Shown: in pieces, positions 36,241 through 48,083 of the stretch
Layout of the letters: each line of letters starts with the position of its first letter
How positions within the stretch are numbered: the first letter of the stretch is position 1
Origin: Cotesia glomerata
Lineage: Eukaryota > Arthropoda > Insecta > Hymenoptera > Braconidae
Direction: 5' to 3'
NCBI RefSeq assembly: GCF_020080835.1
Contig: NC_058165.1
Location: forward strand, 737,967 to 801,966
DNA length: 64,000 bases
Program-made: the position numbers and the translations under genes
Notes under the pieces: model-generated
The model's input: only the letters and a program-made list of their open reading frames with translations
What the model was told of the DNA's origin: nothing
The model's database searches: none

Positions 36241-36749
36241 TAGATCCTAATCAATAAACACCGCGACCTTGATTGGTGTATTCTGGAGCAAAACACTGAT
36301 TGTTGTCGCTCAATATGTAAATAATAAATTATCATAAAGAATCACGTCAGAATAGCGAGTAGTACAATGAGGACAATAAAAACGTTTGTCGTGGAATTTG
36401 TCTTTAATTTCCTGTCTTGATCTTCATCTCGTTTTTTTTATTCTTATTTTTTTTTTTACCTCATCATTAAAAAATATCCGGCTGCGTGTCAGAGGGACAA
36501 TAAATAAGGTATGTAGCGTTCAACGGTGATTAAGTCATGAAAGAGCTGATATATAACCGGATTGTATGTATGACATCTAATAAATACGCTAGTGATAAAA
36601 AATATTGCAAAAAATTGATACTTAATTGGACGACATTTTTTTTTTTATTTTTCCGCAGCCAGTGTCATTGGATTTTATAAATAATTAACAGCTACGGAAT
36701 ATTCTAGTGCGCTTGTAAAAACACACCAAATTATAGGTTTTTTATTTAT
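36241..36749. other. Unassigned AT-rich sequence
   Basis: Poly-T tracts only; no gene or RNA recognised. Confidence 0.3.
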
Positions 36750-37600
36750 TGTTATTTTTTTGTGGGAAATTTATAAAATTAGTTTTTTTTGAAAATTTTT
36801 TGGGGTCTACACCCCCTAGAGGACATAAAATTGTGTTGATGAAAAAAAACCCGGTTCAAATTGATCAATTAGTTCCAAAGTTATGGACAAAAATAAAAAG
36901 ATCCAGAAAATTAAGCGCTCTTATTTTCTTGATCCAGTATTTTTTTAGAATATCTCCAAAACTACTTGTTAAATTTTTTGCCAAATTTAGGGAAATCTAA
37001 AGGGTGTTAAATGAAGCCAATTGCTTTAAACCGAGACCAAATTGGTCAATTAGATCCAAGGTTATGGACAAAAATAAAAAGATCGAAAAAATGATCTAGA
37101 ATCTTTCTTGATCCAGTATTTTTTTGTAATATCTCCAAAACTACTGGACCAATTTTCTCCAAATTTTGTGGGCATCTAAATGATGTTAAATTAAGCCAAT
37201 TGCTCTAAACCGGGTCTAATTTGGTCAATTAGTTCCAAAGTTATGGAAAAAAATACATAGATCCAGAAAATTAAACACTATCTTTCTTGATCCAGTATTT
37301 TTTTGGAATATCTCCAAAACTGCTAGTTTAATTTTTTGCCAAATTTAGGGAGACCTAAAGGGTGTTAAATAAGGCCAATTGCTTCAAACCGGGTTTAATT
37401 TGGTCAATTAGATCCAAAGTTATGGCCAAAAATAAATCGATCCAGAAAATTAAACACTATCTTTCTTGATCCAGTGTTTTTTTGGAATATCTCCAAAACT
37501 ACTGGACCGATTTTTTCCAAATTTAGTGGGTACCTAAAGACCAACAAATAGAGTTAATTTCTACCATCTTGGTCCAAATTAGTTATTAACTTCTAAAGTT
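36750..37600 (+). repeat. Satellite J, unit about 180 bp, about 4.5 units
   Basis: AAAGTTATGGACAAAAAT-type motifs put GTTATGG at 36880, 37061, 37240 and 37419. Other landmarks are TTTCTTGATCCAGTATTTTT and ATATCTCCAAAACTACTGG. Confidence 0.92.
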
Positions 37601-37889
37601 ACAGTAAAAATTCCGATTGAGATCGGAGCTCTAGATCTCTGAAGCTAGGTGGATCTCTTAAAAATGAATTGTAACAGCTTTGACACCCGGAAAAATGCAT
37701 TTGACACCCAGGTATGACATCCTGTAATTATATTTAGCATATGTAGCAAAGGCCTTCATGACGACCTCGCGGACAAAAAGGTGGATCAAAAATAGCTCCT
37801 GGAACAGCTGCATCATTCAGCTGGCGTTATTGCGCCAGCAGTCCATTGCAATTGGAGCTATCCAGATCTAGGGTCTACTCCTATCTATC
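37601..37889. other. Unassigned sequence
   Basis: Short spacer between satellite J and the GC-richer island, with GCATTTGACACCCAGG-type sequence; nothing recognised. Confidence 0.3.
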
Positions 37890-38325
37890 TTTAAGAAAAT
37901 AGTAAAAGTAAAGCTTTAAAAAAAAAATCCATGAGACGCCATTCCGTCTTATAGAGAGCAGCGAGGCGTGTCGTGCACCCTGGACCTGGTGTTTGTACCG
38001 GGTAATTACCATTCACCATTTGGATGGTCTGGATCCAGGACTCGGTAACTGGGCGGTGAGGACAACAAAGGGCATTGTGATTTGCGGGGGTGTAAGCTCC
38101 CGGTGTCTTATTGGTCTGCGGGCATTCCCACCCTCGAAGACTCTCATTGGATCGCGGACTTTGCTGGGAAAGTCGCGAGGGGCTGCTGCGACGGCGCTGC
38201 ATCCAAACGAGACAATAGACAATGCGCAGCTACCACCTCCACCCAACGCTATACATTATATATTGATTTACCGGGTAGCGGGTGCCCGAAGCCGGTTCTA
38301 TGCGACTAGGTGAATGCAAATCCAT
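37890..38325. promoter_or_regulatory. GC-richer non-repeat island, candidate enhancer
   Basis: This block stands out from the flanking satellites by base composition and lack of repeats. It holds an inverted pair of Sox-type sites, AACAAAG-GG-CATTGT (38064-38078), and a perfect octamer ATGCAAAT (38314-38321). Frames on both strands (37891-38202 -, 37993-38313 +) match no family I know. A cis-regulatory element of the Sox gene downstream is an inference. Confidence 0.3.
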
Positions 38326-38384
38326 CGTCTTTCAGCTGCATTCATCAGCACTACGTTTGTTTCTCTTTCCAATTGCTATAACTC

Positions 38385-39260
38385 CTCTTTGACAAACTTT
38401 GCTACGTTTCTTTTAGGATTTTTTTGGACTTTCACGTTATTTAGGGGCTTTATCTGACAAGGGGATAGCTTCTAAGGAGTCTCTAGAAAGTATCTTAAAA
38501 GTTTTTGAACGAATCTGAACGAATTTTCCCCGAAAAAATCCTAAAAAAGTGGTTTTAGTGCCATATTTGGGAATAATTGTCATTTTTTGGGATTTTTTTG
38601 TACTTTGAGGTAATTTAAGGCCGCAATTTTTTATGAAACTTCTTCCAAAGAATCCTCAGAAAGTATCCTAGAGATTTTTGAACGAATCTGAACGAATTTA
38701 CCCCAGAAAAATCCTAAAAAAGTGATTTTAGAGCCTGATTTGGGAAAAATGGTCATTTTTTAGGATTTTTTTGTACTTTTAGGTAATTTAAGGCCACAAT
38801 TTCGTATGAAACTTCTTCTAAAGGATCCCCAGAAAGTATCCTAGAGGTTTTTGAACGAATCTCAACGAATTTACCCGGAAAAAATCCTAAAAAATTGCTT
38901 TTAGAGAGTAATTTCACTAAAAATTGACCAATTTTAGGATTTTTTGGTAGTCAAAAAATATTTTCAGCTAAAGTTTAGTATAGAGTCGCTTCTAAGAGAT
39001 CTGATAAAGATCTTTAAGGAAATTCAAATTAATTCAAAAAGTTTAAGATGAAAAAATCATAAAAAATTGAATTTTAGGGTGTTTTTCGCAATAATTTAAC
39101 TTTAATCGTGATCTATTGGCAGTAAAGGGAACTTTAGGGTTTGGAATTTCTATGAAATTTTTTGTTAGAAGTCCTAATAAGGTACCCTAGAGGTTAAAGA
39201 TAATTTTGAGAAGTATTAGTAAGGATAGATCTTAAAAAACGGATTTTTAGAGGTGATTTT
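38385..39260 (+). repeat. Satellite K, unit about 174 bp, about 5 units
   Basis: TTAGGATTTTTTTGTACTTT recurs with GGATTT at 38416, 38589, 38763 and 38938. TTTTTGAACGAATCTGAACG and AATCCTAAAAAAGTG are other landmarks. The last unit is diverged. Confidence 0.9.
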
Positions 39261-39299
39261 ACGAAAAATGTGTTAGAAATGCACTTTTATTGCATAAAA

Positions 39300-39800
39300 G
39301 TGAGATTTTTTTACTGAATTTACACGGAAAAACTTTCGTAAAGTTCATAACTTTCTTTGAGAAGCTTTGTAGAAGAATTTTCCGTGAAAATTTTCCAGAA
39401 TTTTCCGTTGGAACCTCCGAAAAATCCTAATTTTTCATTATTTTTTCTTCTAAATCGTCTTTTTTTCTCCAAAAATGCGATTTTTTCACCGAATCTTCCC
39501 AGAAAAAATTTTATAACCTTAATAACTTCCTATAAGAAGCCTTTTTAAAGAATTTACCTTAAAAATTTTCCAGAATTTTCTTTTAAAACCTCCAAAAAAT
39601 CCTAATTTTTTATCTTTTTTTCTTCTAAATCGTGTATTTTTCTCAAAAAATGCGATTTTTTCACCTAATTTTCCCGGAAAAATTTATTTAATCATTAAAA
39701 TTGTTGTCTTGAAAGTCACTGCGAAAATTTCCCGAGAAAATTTTTCAAAAAGTTTTCCTCAAACCCAAAAAAAATCCTTATTTTCTTATCATTAATCCCA
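39300..39800 (+). repeat. Diverged satellite, unit about 180 bp, about 2.5 units
   Basis: TCATAACTTTC/TTAATAACTTCCTATAAG, ATTTTCCAGAATTTTC, TTTTTTCTTCTAAATCGT and AAAATGCGATTTTTTCACC repeat at about 180 bases. Related in style but not in sequence to satellite K. Confidence 0.8.
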
Positions 39801-39849
39801 AGATTGTTTCATTTGAAGTTAGTAAAGGCTGTTAAAATTCCTCGACAGC

Positions 39850-40330
39850 TGTCTTATTCCTGTTGCTCCCTCCCGGACCTCTCTGGGAGCAGCAGATAGA
39901 GGTACATACAGTCTGTCTGGAAACAAAGCCCTTAAAAGTGTACTGGCGCCCAACGTTGTACAAATCACGACCAAGACAGTGGGTTGACATCCCATTATCT
40001 GTTTGTAGTGGGGATGCGTGGGTGTATAGGAGGCGTGGCTAAGAATAGGCGTGTCCCTACGGGAGACAATCGATAGTGTAGCTTAAAGAGCGAGCGAGAG
40101 AGAAAAATATGGCGGGGAGGCTGAAAAGCGGTGGTGCGTACTACGCTGTGAGTTTTATGCGTCAGCCAGCGCCTGCCGAAACGAAAAGAGACTACTAGCA
40201 GCGACTTATTCAGTCAACTAGTCTCTCTGCAGGCAATCGCCACGCGCTCGCTCCTCCTATTGTTCCTATTTAATTATATTTAATATTGTTGGTTTATATT
40301 TATATGGATTCGGTGATTTTTTTTCCGGTG
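39850..40330 (+). promoter_or_regulatory. GC-richer island, candidate SoxD promoter/5' exon
   Basis: Non-repetitive with several G/C-box-like stretches (GGAGGCGTGGCTAAG, GAGCGAGCGAGAGAG, ATGGCGGGGAGGC). An arthropod initiator-like TTCAGTCA is at 40209-40216 (TCAGT at 40210-40214). It lies 7.4 kb upstream of the first coding exon on the same strand. No downstream promoter element at the expected place and no convincing donor. A promoter with an untranslated first exon is my inference. Confidence 0.3.
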
Positions 40331-40549
40331 ATTGTGTGATTGTGATTAAGGTTACTCACCTGGTACCTGTTACCTGGAAATCTTTAACTAAATATGAAAG
40401 TGAGGCCCTGCCCCTGAGGCGGGCCCGGACCCCCACTAGTGCCAGTGCAGTGAGTGTGGTTTATTTTGTTATATAACTCATTTTTATTCACCTGATGGCA
40501 CCTGAAGCGAGGATGATATGAGCACGCTTGGCAGGTGAGCCTTTTTTTC
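40331..40549. other. Unassigned sequence
   Basis: Moderately GC-rich with GGTACCTGTTACCTGG; nothing else recognised. Confidence 0.25.
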
Positions 40550-40990
40550 CATTTTCCCGACAAAAAAATTTTCAATCGTGATCTATCGGGGTAAAAATCA
40601 ATTCTAGGAAAAATTATCCAAGGCATTTTTTATAGGAAATTTTAAGGGCTACAACTTTTGTTTGAAACATTTTTTTGTAACATCTATAGTTTAGCTAATA
40701 ATTCTATTTTAGAAAACCGCGAGTTAATTCGCGGATTTTCGGAAGGTCCAACTCCAACCGTGATCTATCGGGGTAAATATCGGTCCTAGGAAAAATTATC
40801 CAAAAGATTTTTTGTAGGAAATTTTAAGGGCTACAATTTTTGTTTAAAAAGTTTTTTTGTTACTCCGATAGGTTGGCTAAAAATCCAATTTTAGAAAACC
40901 GCGAATTAATTCGCGGATGACGAGATTTGACTCGCGGGTATCTCTTACACTCTTCCGGTTTGTGGGTACTTGTTTTGAAGCTGTTGGACT
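40550..40990 (+). repeat. CGCG-type repeat, two units of about 190 bp
   Basis: CGTGATCTATCGGGGTAAA recurs at about 40578 and 40759, each followed by GGAAATTTTAAGGGCTACAA and a CGCGAGTTAATTCGCGG or CGCGAATTAATTCGCGG palindrome. It ends with GTGGGTACTTGTTTTGAAGC. Confidence 0.85.
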
Positions 40991-41264
40991 CTAGATTAGG
41001 AATTTTGTGGCAAACAACGTCTTATCTTAGATCGACGGTGGGTTGATAATAACTTACGAGATGTTATGGAACTTCCCCTTCTGTAATTGTGATTATCGAT
41101 TGAATAATAGTTTTATGAAAGAATTATAAGATAGCTTTTTTGTAAACAAATTTATTTCCTGGTCAGTTATCTTTAAATATCTGAAAATTTGATATTTAAC
41201 ATAAATATCATCAATTAAAATGAACAATATTTTTTTTTAATGAGCTAGATGATTTTAAAATGAG
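40991..41264. other. Unassigned AT-rich spacer
   Basis: Nothing recognised. Confidence 0.25.
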
Positions 41265-41830
41265 ATTTTTTTGGGTTAAAATCAAAATTTTTTAAAAATT
41301 TTAGTATTTATTCTTAAGAAAATTTTATCCTCTACAACTTTTAAAGAAAAAGTTTTTTGATATTTTTGATATTTCCCCAAATAAATCCCAATTGAATATA
41401 TCACTATGCTTAAAATTGTAAAAATCAATCAATTTGATTTTTAATTGGGATTTTTTTGGATTAAAATCAAAATTTTTGAACATTTGATTAATGAATTTAA
41501 TAGAAAATTTTATCTTCTACAACTTTTAGAACAGAAGTTTTTTGATATTTTTGATATTTACCCAAAAAAATCCCCTTTGAAAATATCACTAAGCCAAAAA
41601 TTTAAAAAATCAATCATTTTGATTTTAAATTGGGATTTTTTCGGGTAAATATCAAAATTTTTCAAAATTTGAATTATGAATTTTTTAAAAAATTTTGTAA
41701 TCTACAACTTTTAATAGAAAAGTTTTTTAATATTTTCAATATTTCCCCCAAAAAATCCCATTTAAAAATATCACTCTTTAAAAATAATATTTTAAGTATA
41801 TTTAAAACTCGATTTTCCGAGTGAAATATC
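41265..41830 (+). repeat. Satellite L, unit about 175-185 bp, about 3 units
   Basis: TGGGATTTTTTTGGATTAAA recurs (GATTTTT at 41274, 41449, 41634) with TCTACAACTTTTA and GATATTTTTGATATTTCCCC. Confidence 0.88.
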
Positions 41831-42424
41831 AAAAAAATGAAAAAATAATAAGAATAATTTTTTATCCAAAATAAAATTTCCACCAAAAAACATACTATAT
41901 GTTTAGCGATATCTTGTGTGGTTGACCGACAATGAAAATAAAACGATTTTTGCAACTAAACAAATAAACGAATTAAATTATGTCAATGATTTTATTATCA
42001 AATTAATCGATTAATTCTTTTTAATTATTAAAGTAAGCATTAAAAAAAATTTATTTGTTCAAAAATTTATTTTAATTAAAATAATAATTTTTTTTTTTTT
42101 TATTATATACATATCACATATTTTTTTTTGTTAAATTTAAAATTATAATGAAATATTGAAGTTAGTCATGAACTTGTGAATTTATATTAGCTTGACAGAT
42201 TTTCTTAAATAATACGTAAAGAGAAGGTACAACGCGAACCACTGAATGATAAATCCCGGCGGGTTGATTTCCCGCGGCGTCAATTAATCTCGCGGCGTTC
42301 TTATTAATCGATTTGCTCGTTAGCGCCGATACCTTGCCTCTAGATTCTTTCAACTCGCGATATCTCAACCGTTTTGCACACTACGGGGGTTTAAAATTAT
42401 TAATAATAAAAGAAAAAAAAAATT
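41831..42424. other. Unassigned AT-rich sequence
   Basis: Very AT-rich to 42160; a less AT-rich patch at 42190-42390 shows no supported exon. Confidence 0.3.
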
Positions 42425-43080
42425 TTCACTTTTTCCTGTCCCAACTTTCCCCGTGATTTTCTCCGTAAATATCACTCCTATGACAAAATCACCGAAACTT
42501 TTTTTATAGCAAATTTTAAGAGCTACAATTTACTTTTTTTTAAACTTCCTTCTATCTCCACTCCTTCCCCCAAAAAATCCTAAAACCCAAAGCAAAAATC
42601 CACAATTTTCGCGGTTGTTTTTGTCCCGTCTCAACTTCTCCCGTGATTTTCTCCGTAAATATCATTCCTAGGAAAAAACAATCTAGTAGCTCTTGTAGCA
42701 AATTTTAAGGTCTATAATTTCCTTTTTTAAACTTTCTTCTATCTCCAACCTTTCCCCCAAAAAATCCTGAAAAACAAAAGGGCGGGAAAATTTACAATTT
42801 CTGCTGTTGTTTTTTTCGATTTTATTTTCCTCCGCGATTTTCTCGGTAAATATCACTCCTAGGACAAAATTATCTATGACCTTTTTTGTAGCAAATTTCA
42901 AGAGCTATAATTGTATTCTTTTATTTTTCCTCTATCTTTATTCCTTCCTCAAAAAAATCCCAAAAAACTAAACCGCGGATTTCGCGATTCTCCTCGCGGG
43001 TCCTTATCTTTGCGAATCCAGGCTTGTGGGTATTCATTTTAAAGCATTTAAAGAGTGTATTAAGATTGTAGAGGCCCCTG
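42425..43080 (+). repeat. CGCG/satellite M, unit about 190 bp, 3 units
   Basis: CGTGATTTTCTCCGTAAATA recurs (CTCCGTAAAT at 42461 and 42651, with a variant at 42841), each followed by TAGCAAATTTTAAGAGCTA-type sequence. It ends in CCGCGGATTTCGCG and GTGGGTATTCATTTTAAAGC. Clearly related to the 40550-40990 units. Confidence 0.88.
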
Positions 43081-43899
43081 AGGCTCTAGGCTCTGTAGTT
43101 CCTCGAAAAGAGGGGAAGTAACGATCGTGATTTAATAAAAACTAAAAGTTTGTTCACCACGTGGCTTACAATCACATCCGGCTATCGCACATGGGCTCCC
43201 TAGTTGTAGTACTGGTTGGTATAAAAGAAATAAAGGAATTAAGGGGACGTAGTCGGGCCTTCTGGCTAAAGAGTAGCTTTATTTAAGAATAAGAAGTGGG
43301 GCCATGTGTTTAGTGTCAAATAGCTGTAACAGTGGTTACAATATCTACCTCGTAAATAATGTTTGTGTTTTAAATAACAACCGATCCATAGTCTTAGGCT
43401 GAGTAGACTTGAGATTTGTGATCATTCTACGAGTCTTTACAATAAATCTAAAAATATATAGTTGTTTTTTTTTTTTTTTTTTTAACTATAATACTAAAAC
43501 TTGCATGTGGAAGTTTTTTATATTTTTTTTTTTCTAGCCGACATAATGTAAGTGAAGGCTCCGTTGAATTACTTATACTATTATATTATATTTTGAGTTT
43601 TTTAGTGGAAGTGAGAGGGACAGAGAATGTTAAGAGAGAATCGAGAACAAAGCCGGCATCTGGAACGCGTTAGTTTTGCGCCCTCCCACGTCACCGACAC
43701 GTGTGTCTCATTTTTTTGTTTTACTTTTTGACTCTCTATTCTTCGTGACTTAGCGAGGCTGTGACTTCGGAACAATTGTAAGACTATTTTTAGATTATAA
43801 TTTATTTTTCGGCGGATAGACGGTTTTTTTTTTATATGATAAATTCTTGAAATTTTTAGGGAAATTGTTTAGTTGGGATATGGATTATAAGGTGGTTAA
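43081..43899. other. Unassigned sequence with a possible Sox/E-box cluster
   Basis: The segment 43610-43790 is less AT-rich and contains AACAAAG (43646-43652), ACACGTGT (centred on 43700) and AACAATTG (43771-43778). The rest holds poly-T (43466-43483) and AT-rich text. The regulatory reading is speculative. Confidence 0.3.
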
Positions 43900-44960
43900 A
43901 ATTTAGGAAAAAAAATTTTTTTGTAAGGTGAATTTTTACCCGGAAAAATCCAGATTTTTCCGAGGAAAAAAAATTGCAATTTTTTTTCTTTATAGAACTT
44001 TAACAAGCTACTAAAAAAAAAAAAAAAAATTTTTTTGATACGATCGATTTTTACCCGGAAAATTCTCGGAGAGCCACGAATTTTCCGAGATAAAAAATTT
44101 TTTTTTTTAATAAAACTTTGACGAGATAATTAAAAAAAAAATTTTTTTAAGTGGAAAATTCTTAAGGAAAAATCTTCGGGAAAGCGGAAAATTTTTTGAG
44201 GAAAATTTAGATTGAAAAGTTAAATACAAGATTTTTAGAAGAATTTTATTAGATAAGAAATTTTGGAAGGAAAAATTTCGGAAAAAAGGAAATTTTTTCC
44301 GAGGAAAATACAATTTTCCGTAGAAACTTTGGAAAAGCGGAAAAATTTTGTTAAGGAAATTTGAACTTTAAAGTTAATTATAAGATTTTAGAAGAATTTT
44401 TTGAAGTGGGAAATTTTTGAATCAAAAATTTCGGAAAAAAGGAGAATTTTCCGAGGAAAATTTCATTTTTCGAAAAAACTTCGGAAAAGCAGCAAATTTT
44501 TTTAAGGAAAATTTAGATTTTAAAGTTTTTATGTCTTCTTTTAGGTGGAAAATTTTCCAAGGAAAATTCCATTTTTCGGAAAAAGCTTCGAAAAAACAAA
44601 AAAGTTTTTGATGAAAATTCAGATTTTCATGTTAAATACTAGAAATTAGAATAATTTTTTTAGTTGGAAAAGTTTCCAAAGAAAATTAAATTTTCCGGAA
44701 AACCTTCAGAAAAACGGAAAAAATTTTTGTAAAAAAATTTAGATTAAAAAGTTAAATACAAGATTTCATAAGAATTTTTTTATATGAAAAATTTTTCCAG
44801 GAAAAATTTCGGAAAAGCGGAAAATTTTCATCAAATTTTCTATTAAAAAAATTCCACCTACTTTTTTCACTAAACTTTACAATTTCCTCACAAATTTTCC
44901 GACTTCAAAAATAAATTTCCCTAAAAAATTTTCTAAATTCCCTAAAAATTCATTCCTCAC
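43900..44960. repeat. Degenerate repeat rich in GGAAAATTTTCCGAGG
   Basis: GGAAAAGCGGAAAATTTT, TTTCCGAGGAAAAT and TTAAATACAAGATTTTAGAA recur at roughly 110-130 bases but strongly diverged. Many sub-palindromes of AAAATTTT. Confidence 0.7.
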
Positions 44961-46367
44961 AACAAAACAGAACACTAAAAAGCCTCGGCTATAACTGGAG
45001 TCTGCCGACTACATCTATTTGTATTTTATTCCCATGTTTTTTTACGAGGGTTCAAGTGACGGAAGTTAAGCCGGCGCTACACACTCACACTCGTCTTCTT
45101 ATATATTTCTCATGCCTGAGTCAAACCAGATGCCTCATGCCACAAAAAACCATTGTCCTCTGGACTTCCTCTGAGCCTCCCCTTACCCTCTACCTCTTTC
45201 CAAAATTCCATTTTTTCACTCAAAAAATCAATTTTTCCCGCCAAAAACCTCGCGGTCCCTATCTCGGACCCTAGGCCCTTCAGCCCTATCAAGTAGGTAC
45301 TCATTTTAAAGCTCTTGATCTCTAGAAACCAATTATCTACCTCCGCGGCCCATCTTGCCCCAAGTTTACTAAAAAAACTCCCCGAAACACGTCAATCTTA
45401 GATTTATTTCATCATATTTATTTATGTCTCTCTTATCAAGTCTCGGAGGATATTTTTAGGATATATTTTTGATTTATAGTGAATGACTTGGTATTGTTTC
45501 AAATTCTCGTTGGCATACGCAACGATCGCTGTTATTGTTCCTGGTCTAAACGCGCTTAAACGCGCGTCATAAATTTGCTAATAATAAAATAAATATATTT
45601 TTTTTGTTTAATTAAATTTATTGTAATATTTAATTATATAATATATTTTAACTTGTAGTATCTCTCGTTAAATAATCTCAATTAATATACATATATTTAC
45701 TCTTTCACAATCGTGAATATAAAATATAAAAATAATAATAAAAGCGTAAAATCATTCATTGAATTTAAAAAAAACCACAACAAAATCTCATCAAGTTTAT
45801 TAAAAACTATTACAATCATTCGGAATAATTATCTTTCTTTATCGCATTAAGCCATAAGGGTCATCAGGTTATATTTGATAGTTTAGTTTTTAGTATTACA
45901 TTTGTTTTATTTAATAATAATAATAACAACTAATACTTATCAGTTTCATTAATAAAATATAAACTTAGTAGATTTCTTTTATTATGAATTATAATTATCA
46001 CTATTGTATCAATTTATTCAATATTAAGTAATAATTTAGCTAGAGCTATTTTATTCCGGAAATTGGTGAATAACTTCTAGTTAATTAGATAAACTGTTAA
46101 CTAAGGAGTGACCAATTTCCTAGCTGAGATTGCTTCAGCCTTAGTTATCGATCTTGAGTCTACTCAATGATGATTAAGGAGATCCAAGAAAAGAATATCT
46201 AAAAAAATAATACTTTTATTTTAAAATTAATAACATTTTTGAGAAAATTTCCGATAAATTTACTTATTAATTTTATTTAATTAAAATTACGATAGTATAA
46301 TAGTAAATATTCGTTTCATTTTTTTTACGTGTACAATGTAAATATTTAACAGAATATTTATATGCAG
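44961..46367. other. Unassigned AT-rich sequence
   Basis: The less AT-rich part, 44990-45400, includes the GTAGGTACTCATTTTAAAGC motif that also ends the CGCG repeats. 45560-46360 is very AT-rich. No gene. Confidence 0.3.
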
Positions 46368-46676
46368 TACACGGAAAAAAATTCTACGAAAATTTTCAAT
46401 AAAAATATCGTAATGCTCTTAGGGAAAAAAAAATTTACTAAATTACATCGTAATTTTCTATAATTCTAATTGTATTCTGTAGACGGCAGCATCGTAAGAA
46501 TTTTTATGTTATTAATTACTTACATTATTTGTGATAATTACAATGTTAACATCGTAAAAACTCATGAATAAATAATAATTTTTAAAATATAAAATCATAA
46601 AAGTTAAGATATTGAAAGACTAGTCCTGGATTACGATGTTACTATTATAATTTTTAATATGATTTTTTTCCGTGTA
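46368..46676. mobile_element. MITE-like element with CACGGAAAAAAAT termini and TA duplications
   Basis: CACGGAAAAAAAT starts at 46370 and its inverse ATTTTTTTCCGTG ends at 46674. Both ends are flanked by TA (46368-46369 and 46675-46676). About 305 bp without a coding frame. TA duplication and short TIRs fit a Tc1/mariner-type non-autonomous element. Internal CATCGTAA and TTACGATG motifs also pair. Confidence 0.75.
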
Positions 46677-46794
46677 ATTATATTACCGGTAACTTTAAAA
46701 TATTTTAGACGAAAATTGTCCAGTGCTGCCTCTGGATCTTTCCAATAGAACTAACTAATTTTACAATAGTTTAATTGGAATGTTTTTTAAGAAT

Positions 46795-47225
46795 TATAGA
46801 TAATAAAAGGCTTCTTACTAAATTCGCTGTATCTCAAAAAATATCCAAGCTAGCGAAAAGTAACTAAGTAGTTTTTTGTAGGTCTTGAGTAGGGCTACAA
46901 AAAAGTCTTAGGAAGTTTTTTGATAGGACCAATAGTTAAGCCTACTAAGGCGTCCCATTAAAAAGACTCATCAACCCGAGGCTACCAATAGATCAGGCAA
47001 TATTTCAGAACCTATATGAGCTAGAGAAAAATTTTCTATTAGTTTTTTGTAGGGCTTGAGTAGAGCTACAAGATAGATTTCGGTGTTTTTTGATAGGACC
47101 AATAGTTTAGCCTACTAAGGCGTCCCACTATGAAAATCCGTGAAACAGGAAAAGTGACTAACTGCGCCGTGGCAATTTGTTACTGTTATCAGTATATTAA
47201 AACAAAACGTGACATTTTAATAAAG
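46795..47225 (+). repeat. Dimeric repeat I, copy 1
   Basis: Two related halves of about 165 bp, each containing TAGTTTTTTGTAGG-CTTGAG and GACCAATAGTTTAGCCTAC plus AAGGCGTCCCA. They are followed by a tail (GAAAATCCGTGAAACAGG ... CAAAACGTGACATT) shared only with copy 4. Confidence 0.93.
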
Positions 47226-47254
47226 CTTAATGCTTTATTTTAGATTTGTTGTCT

Positions 47255-47583
47255 GCTAAACTAAGGCTTTTACTAATCACGCTGTATCTCGGTAAATATC
47301 CAAGCTAGCGAAAAGTAACTAGATAATTTTTTGTAGGGCTGGAGTAGAGCTACAAAAAAGTCTTGAGAAGTTTTTTGATAGGACCAATAGTTTAGCCTAT
47401 TAAGGCGTCCCATTAAAAAGACTTATCAGCCCGAGGGTTCCACTAGATCAGGCAGTATCTCGGAATCTATAAGAGCTAGAGAAAAATTTCCATATAATTT
47501 TTTGTAGGGCTTGAGTAGAGCTACAAGATAGTCCTCGGTGTTTTTTGACAGGACCAATAGTTTAGCCTACCAAGGCGTCCCAC
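47255..47583 (+). repeat. Dimeric repeat I, copy 2, ending 66 bases before exon 1
   Basis: Same two halves as copy 1, without the tail. It is preceded by TTAATAAAGCTTAATGCTTT and TTGTTGTCTGCTA, a head shared with copy 4. Its right edge AAGGCGTCCCACT abuts the branch-point/acceptor region of SoxD exon 1. Confidence 0.93.
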
Positions 47584-47656
47584 TTACTTGCCACCTTCAT
47601 CATCATTGGTGTTATCAATAACTAACCTTCGGAATCGCTTGTGTTGCAGACTAAGG

Positions 47657-48046
47657 ATGTCCTCTAAGAGGAAATCGCCACCAACGAAGCTATCGGAGGG
47701 CGGGGGCGGCGAGAATACCGAGGAAACAGTGGCCTGCGAGGGAAGCGAGGGTGAGACTGAAAAAAGCAACCACAGAGAAGAGTTTTTTCCAAACCAGAGG
47801 GACTGTGAGTCCTCGGGGTGCTCTTCGCCGACGATAAGCGAGCCAGAGTTCCAGGATTCGCCTTCTCCATCCCCCAATTCCCCGCCACCCACCAAAAGAC
47901 CGAGGATTTACGTCGCCCAAGAGGCTTACACCCTGTCGGTGTCCAGTTTGGAGCCAGCTAGCTCTTCGGAGTGCGGGAGCCCGCCTACGCTTCACGAGTA
48001 CTACCAGCAGCATCCTCTGCTGAACAACAACAGCGTTACCCACAAT

Positions 48047-48083
<37 letters not shown>

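Noticed and set aside
37891..38313. Overlapping frames on both strands of the GC-richer island
   Set aside because: Neither matches a known family; length is expected from the higher GC content. Kept only as a possible regulatory block.
47588..47656. Upstream ATG at 47588 as the SoxD start
   Set aside because: It lies before a good branch point and acceptor (47648-47649); the conserved MSSKR start follows the acceptor. A retained-intron start cannot be fully excluded.
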